64,000 bases of DNA from Mercenaria mercenaria (Eukaryota; Mollusca; Bivalvia; Venerida; Veneridae). The translations under genes were made by a program, and so were the position numbers. Position 1 is the first letter of the stretch; each line of letters starts with the position of its first letter. The notes below the pieces were generated by a model. The model ran no database searches. It was given only the letters and a program-made list of their open reading frames with translations, and was not told the origin of the DNA. Positions 58,776-64,000 of this stretch are shown one piece after another. The stretch is taken from assembly GCF_021730395.1 (NCBI RefSeq), contig NC_069370.1:66853501-66917500 (forward strand). The letters run 5' to 3'.

Positions 58776-61476
58776 TTATAGTACATTAAAACACCAAGCT
58801 ATTCTCTCGATAGTTTTATTTTCCACCGACCGTGCTATCCAAGTTTCACGTAACACTCTTTTCCATTTGCCTTCCATCTCAAGTTTTTCCATAAGCGGTT
58901 CTAAATCTGTGTAATTCTTACTCGCCCGGATAAGGTCAAGATTCGCAACCAACACGACAAAACCACCTGAAAAGGAAGTTCAATTAAGTGACATTATGAA
59001 AACCGCAGTAAAACTCTTTAATACATTCATGATTTAGTGGTGACAAAACATAAGAGCATAATTGAAATAGACTGGTCATTTTAACATATAGGGTTGAACT
59101 TATTCGAACCTATTTCTTCTGGTGTGGAATGAATAGTATGAAAGGAAATGAAACACAGAAAAAAATCTTCAAAATAATCATGGCATTGTAACTGGGATTC
59201 TGAAGTAACGTACTGGGGCCGTTCATGTGTTGAATTGTTCTACTACACGCTTGTATACTATAGCATAAATGTTTGCTTTGAATATCTGAAGAAAAAAAGA
59301 TTCTAGCAAAGTCTGCTATGCTACGTTTAGTGTCAAAACGCGTCGGGGTGTCAAAATTCAGGACATAGGTGTCAAAATTCAGACGATTTCTCTTGAAGTT
59401 TAGTTAAAGGGGATGATCACCAAGAAAATAAAAACATTCATATGGGACTCGTTAAACAAAAATATAGCAGAAGGGCGTGGTACTTGATAATATCAATATT
59501 TGAGCCGCGCCATGAGGAAATCAACATAGTGGCTTTACGACCAGCATGGATCCAGACCAGCCTGCGCATCCACACAGTCTGGTCAGGATCCATGCTGTTC
59601 GCTAATGGATTCTCTAATTGCAATAGGCTTTGAAAGCGAACAGCATGGATTCTGACCAGACTGCGCGGATGCGCAGGCTGGTCTGGATCCATGCTGGTCG
59701 TAAAGCCACTATGTTGGTTTTCTCATGGTGCGGCTCATTTACTTGAAAATCATAAACAGTTACTGCAATTATTTATGAAATGCTTCTTTAACTTTTTCAT
59801 TATGTAACGTTTAATGATTTTATTTTAGATAAATTTGCTATACTTTGTCTACTTCCAAAAGTAAATATCACCTAATTGTCGAGTTTGGCGATTCCTTGAC
59901 TAGTTTAAAGTCGTTGTACTATCAAAATCCATATTCCCCTTTATGTTGGAGTTCGAAACCTCATTTGGGGCGTAGAATTCTTCACGTGAGGAAGCCATCC
60001 AGCTGGCTTACGGAAGGTCGGTGGTTCTACCCAGGTGCCCGCTCGTGATGAAATTATGCACGGAGGGGCACCTGGGGTCTTCCTCCACCATTAAAGCTGG
60101 AAAGTCGCCATATGACCTAAAATTGTGTCGGTGCGACGTTAAACCCAACAAAATAAATAAATAAATAAATTGTCAGAGTTTGGCTTAGATTTCTTTTGAC
60201 TTAATTTCCTAAATTGCATTAGTAACTAAAGATTATAAATCATCAATATAACTTTATGTTGGAATTAGTTTCAAGATTCTGACATTATTTCTAGTAATAT
60301 TACCGGCCTAAAAACATGTATATAAATGATGTTATAAAGTATAAAAAGTCGCAATAATGCGATGGTATTTCATTTCCACTGAAACATCTACATTGCATTC
60401 AAACCTGCAGCACGCCGTGAAAATGGAGATACGCTAGGTCAGTCCGACCGTATCTTCGAATGTTATAAGCTTTACCTGGTTTTACCAGCCTGATCATTTC
60501 ATGCACAGCTTCGCATGGTACGTGGGCCTCTTTTGCGTAAATCCCACCTCCGGTTAACACATCATAAGTATCTGAAATAATATGAAATTAAGGCACTGCC
60601 TCAATCGGGATTCGATCCGACTTCAATTCTTCCCATAACATTTGAAAGGAACTGTCTGATGACAGCTCAGAAGGACACATTTTTTAATTCGAAAGATCTC
60701 ATGATCTCATTCGGTATATCGCATGTTACCGTTCAGGGATCGATCCCGATTTTCGTCGCTATGTGTAGTATCGGTTCCCTATCAACTTAAAGGTAGATTT
60801 TGGAATAAAACAACACTGCCCGTATTGTATCCTGTGAGGTATATTTATTCATACGAACTGTGCTCACCAGGCGCTTTTATTCACAACGGCACACTATGTG
60901 TATATATAACCATATATCCATATTTGTACTGATGTGCAAGACGTTGCGGTTCGGAAAAGTTATGTGGACGCTTGTTAGGCACAAGAAAAATGCGTATTCT
61001 TCCAAAAAAATCCTAATTCAGACGCTTCGTGCACGTTCCAGAAGTACATATTTTTTAATTCGATACTTTATATCTCATTCGATATATCGCATGTTACCGT
61101 AGAGGGATCGATCCCGATTTTCGTTGCTTAACGACGAACGACGAAAATCGGTAGGATCGATTTCCTTTTATGAATATCATAGATATTTCAAAAGAAAATA
61201 AATTTTCCTCTTTTTGTTGATGTAACTCAACAAACATTGCATAGCACAAATATATTTTGATTATATGAAATACGCACTTGCCTGAGACTGGTTCGTTTCG
61301 AAAATAAGACACGTGTCAAAACCTGTTTAACTTAACTCACTAGCTGAAATACTTGATGGCGAACCCGTAATAAACTCAAGAAAATAGTTCTCGTACAAGT
61401 TGAATTTTCTTGCCTCATCTGCCATAGCTTCTGATGGTTCTAATGCATCTATGTGCCGAAATCCATACTTCTTCAG
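58776..61476 (-). CDS. METTL27-like methyltransferase, copy C (exons 3-5, partial)
   Basis: Exons 61476-61341 (136 bp), 60571-60476 (96 bp) and 58966-58776 (191 bp) have exactly the lengths and phases of copy B exons 3-5. Exon 3: LKKYGFRHIDALEPSEAMAD ... YENYFLEFITGSPSSISA. Exon 4: YDVLTGGGIYAKEAHVP ... MIRLVKPG. Exon 5: GGFVVLVANLDLIRASKNYT ... TIERIAWCFNVL then TAA. All splice sites are canonical and I see no stops or shifts. Exons 1-2, with SAM motif I, are not between 61,477 and 64,000, so they lie past the right edge beyond the satellite, or are missing. It is more diverged from A and B than they are from each other (for example CCYRVI against WCFNVL). Confidence 0.85.
59501..59737. mobile_element. 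foldback MITE, copy 3
   Basis: A 237-bp palindrome beginning TGAGCCGCGCC and ending GGTGCGGCTCA, in intron 4 of copy C. Open frames on both strands across it (63 and 84 codons) reflect the palindrome only. Confidence 0.9.
59985..60170 (+). mobile_element. SINE family 2, copy 2 (full-length)
   Basis: 'gtgaggaagccatccagctg', 'gtcggtggttctacccagg' (B-box-like), 'gtgatgaaattatgcacgga', 'cacctggggtcttcctccac', 'tgtcggtgcgacgttaaac', 'ccaacaaaa' and then (ATAA)n. It lies in intron 4 of copy C. Confidence 0.8.
60600..61150. repeat. diverged direct repeat pair in intron 3 of copy C
   Basis: Blocks 'acattttttaattcgaaaga', 'tcggtatatcgcatgttacc' and 'gggatcgatcccgattttcg' near 60,675-60,760 recur near 61,048-61,128 with small changes. 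The second copy continues into 'acgacgaacgacgaaaatcgg', forming a hairpin with the preceding text. Confidence 0.65.
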
Positions 61477-62039
61477 CTGAAATAATTTCCAAACATAAAT
61501 TCGTACATAACAAACTATTACAATAAACACTGAGATTTTAAACGGGTACGTACACGCGCAACATTTTCCTATATACATGCATTTCAAAAAAAAGACCCAG
61601 GGATGTCAAGGTATCGAACATTGCAATTTTAAGGAAATTTATACATACTAAAACAATTTGCAAAACCGTGCTTTGATTTTCAAAACTGTCTACAATTAGG
61701 TGTAGCCGTCAACTTCGCCAATCCGTAGGATATTTCAACTGATTTTCATTAACTCTGCATATACATAGATAAAACCTCAAGTTGTCGTTCTTTATATTAT
61801 TAATAAAGAAACAAGATTTGAATTCCTGACCTTTAACCTGATAAAGGATACATCTCAATTATATATGTCAATACATGTATATAATTCCACAATTACGCCA
61901 AGACAAGAAACAGCACGCTCGGCTATTTCGGTGATGGAGAGTGAAATTGGGAACATCCGAGGAAGCTGGAGCTGTTATTGAACTGTTTGATAACGGCGTT
62001 GTGGATGAAGATATTGGACAATAGTGTAAGTCTGTGTCA

Positions 62040-63912
62040 AATGTTTAGTAATAACAGAGATAAAGGTAAAGTGTATTAAAACATTAACTAAGTATAGAAT
62101 GAACGGGGTATGTAATGCAGATGTTTCACATAGTGTGGCTAATAATGTGGAAAAACTGTATTATGTTTGAATCAAATGAGTTTGAGTGATGGTGTGGAAC
62201 AATTATTTTAAGATTTAATCAAATCCCTTCTGTAATAACAGAGATATAGTGAAAATGTATCAAAACATTAACTAAGTATAGAATGAACGGGGTATGTAAT
62301 GCAGATGTTTCACATAGTGTGGCTAATAATGTGGAAAAAACTGTATTATGTTTGAATCAAATGAGTTTGAGTGATGGTGTGGAACAATTATTTTAAGATT
62401 TAATCAAATCCCTTCTGTAATAACAGAGATATAGTGAAAATGTATCAAAACATTAACTAAGTATAGAATGAACGGGGTATGTAATGCAGATGTTTCACAT
62501 AGTGTGGCTAATAATGTGGAAAAAACTGTATTATGTTTGAATCAAATGAGTTTGAGTGATGGTGTGGAACAATTATTTTAAGATGTAATCAAATCCCTTC
62601 TGTAATAACAGAGATATAGTGAAAATGTATTAAAACATTAACTAAGTATAGAATGAACGGGGTATGTAATGCAGATGTTTCACATAGTGTGGCTAATAAT
62701 GTGGAAAAACTGTATTATGTTTGAATCAAATGAGTTTGAGTGATGGTGTGGAACAATTATTTTAAGATTTAATCAAATCCCTTCTGTAATAACAGAGATA
62801 TAGTGAAAATGTATCAAAACATTAACTAAGTATAGAATGAACGGGGTATGTAATGCAGATGTTTCACATAGTGTGGCTAATAATGTGGAAAAACTGTATT
62901 ATGTTTGAATCAAATGAGTTTGAGTGATGGTGTGGAACAATTATTTTAAGATGTAATCAAATCCCTTCTGTAATAACAGAGATATAGTGAAAATGTATCA
63001 AAACATTAACTAAGTATAGAATGAACGGGGTATGTAATGCAGATGTTTCACATAGTGTGGCTAATAATGTGGAAAAACTGTATTATGTTTGAATCAAATG
63101 AGTTTGAGTGATGGTGTGGAACAATTATTTTAAGATGTAATCAAATCCCTTCTGTAATAACAGAGATATAGTGAAAATGTATCAAAACATTAACTAAGTA
63201 TAGAATGAACGGGGTATGTAATGCAGATGTTTCACATAGTGTGGCTAATAATGTGGAAAAACTGTATTATGTTTGAATCAATGAGTTTGAGTGATGGTGT
63301 GGAACATTATTTTAAGATGTAATCAAATCCCTTCTGTAATAACAGAGATATAGTGAAAATGTATCAAAACATTAACTAAGTATAGAATGAACGGGGTATG
63401 TAATGCAGATGTTTCACATAGTGTGGCTAATAATGTGGAAAAACTGTATTATGTTTGAATCAAATGAGTTTGAGTGATGGTGTGGAACAATTATTTTAAG
63501 ATGTAATCAAATCCCTTCTGTAATAACAGAGATATAGTGAAAATGTATCAAAACATTAACTAAGTATAGAATGAACGGGGTATGTAATGCAGATGTTTCA
63601 CATAGTGTGGCTAAAATGTGGAAAAACTGTATTATGTTTGAATCAAATGAGTTTGAGTGATGGTGTGGAACAATTATTTTAAGATGTAATCAAATCCCTT
63701 CTGTAATAACAGAGATATAGTGAAAATGTATCAAAACATTAACTAAGTATAGAATGAACGGGGTATGTAATGCAGATGTTTCACATAGTGTGGCTAATAA
63801 TGTGGAAAAACTGTATTATGTTTGAATCAAATGAGTTTGAGTGATGGTGTGGAACAATTATTTTAAGATGTAATCAAATCCCTTCTGTAATAACAGAGAT
63901 ATAGTGAAAATG
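62040..63912. repeat. 184-bp satellite, ten tandem units
   Basis: The landmark 'gaacggggtatgtaatgcag' falls at 62101, 62285, 62470, 62655, 62839, 63023, 63207, 63389, 63573 and 63756, spacing 182-185 bp. Units differ only at a few places (atttaatc/atgtaatc, an A-run length and small deletions near 63,281, 63,306 and 63,614), so the array is young or recently homogenised. The first unit's start is the most diverged, as usual at an array edge. A 23-codon frame from ATGAACGGG recurs in every unit but stops; I see no coding role. If copy C extends rightwards, the array sits in its intron 2. Confidence 0.95.
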
Positions 63913-64000
63913 CATCAAAATGTACCTAAAATTCTACGTAAAAAAGGGGCATTATTCATGAAAAAGTGGTGTCAGAGTTGTGGACTTTGTATCATATGAT
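63913..64000 (+). repeat. start of another dispersed repeat at the right edge
   Basis: 'aaaaaggggcattattcatg' and 'gtgtcagagttgtggacttt' resemble the 'ggggcataact' repeat type seen near 41,330. It is cut by the window edge. Confidence 0.4.

Noticed and set aside
61905-62030. A protein-like frame VKLGTSEEAGAVIELFDNGV and DEDIGQ* just left of the satellite.
   Set aside because: Short, without splice or start support, and unrelated to the methyltransferase exons expected here; noted only as a curiosity.
62040-63912. Regular repeats considered as a CRISPR array or a tandem small-peptide gene.
   Set aside because: Units are fully repeated without unique spacers, the host is an animal, and the recurring 23-codon frame has no conserved extension; it is a satellite.

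Overview
The window reads as AT-rich nuclear DNA from a marine bivalve mollusc, probably close to venerid clams. It has multi-exon genes with GT-AG introns and animal protein families (tetraspanin, METTL27-like methyltransferase). Its dispersed repeats are ones I associate with bivalve genomes: two tRNA-type SINEs ending in a GTTAAACCCA tail, a foldback MITE, and the 'ggtcaaggtcac' and 'tgacctagttt' repeats. The organism call is inference from repeat and protein style; no species marker is present.

Layout. 1-9,500: a tetraspanin gene on the minus strand, five exons (2,781-9,494), with its second half beyond the left edge and repeats in its introns. 9,841-10,076: the first foldback MITE. 10,080-18,240: gene-poor AT-rich DNA with one SINE. 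About 18,240-23,500: a nearly intact LINE on the plus strand (ORF1, EN-RT ORF2, a (TTGAC)n tail), with two in-frame UAG codons. 23,766-26,049: a complete four-exon minus-strand gene for a secreted TenA/THI-4 (thiaminase II-like) protein of 226 aa. 27,828-28,875: a nested palindromic element. 29,400-32,100: dispersed repeats and a second MITE. 32,598-36,373: METTL27-like copy A (plus strand), apparently a young pseudogene. 39,577-43,329: a 3.75-kb element with about 345-bp inverted termini, a 5-bp target duplication and clustered TTCCCG/CGGGAA palindromes, carrying unrecognised coding-like stretches. 45,749-54,257: METTL27-like copy B (minus strand), complete, 221 aa, with a minisatellite that multiplies the last-exon splice acceptor. 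55,450-56,290: a decayed LINE fragment. 58,776-61,476: METTL27-like copy C (minus strand), exons 3-5 only, the rest beyond the right edge. 62,040-63,912: ten copies of a 184-bp satellite.

How the genes relate. The three methyltransferase copies have identical exon phases and nearly identical exon lengths, so they are local duplicates of one gene; B and C share a strand and A is inverted. The tetraspanin (membrane) and the TenA-like protein (secreted) have no evident functional link with them. Most of the remaining DNA is mobile-element sequence.

The items most worth a second look are the secreted TenA-like gene, the splice-acceptor minisatellite in copy B, the 3.75-kb palindrome-rich element, and the LINE whose ORF2 has no AUG before its endonuclease domain.
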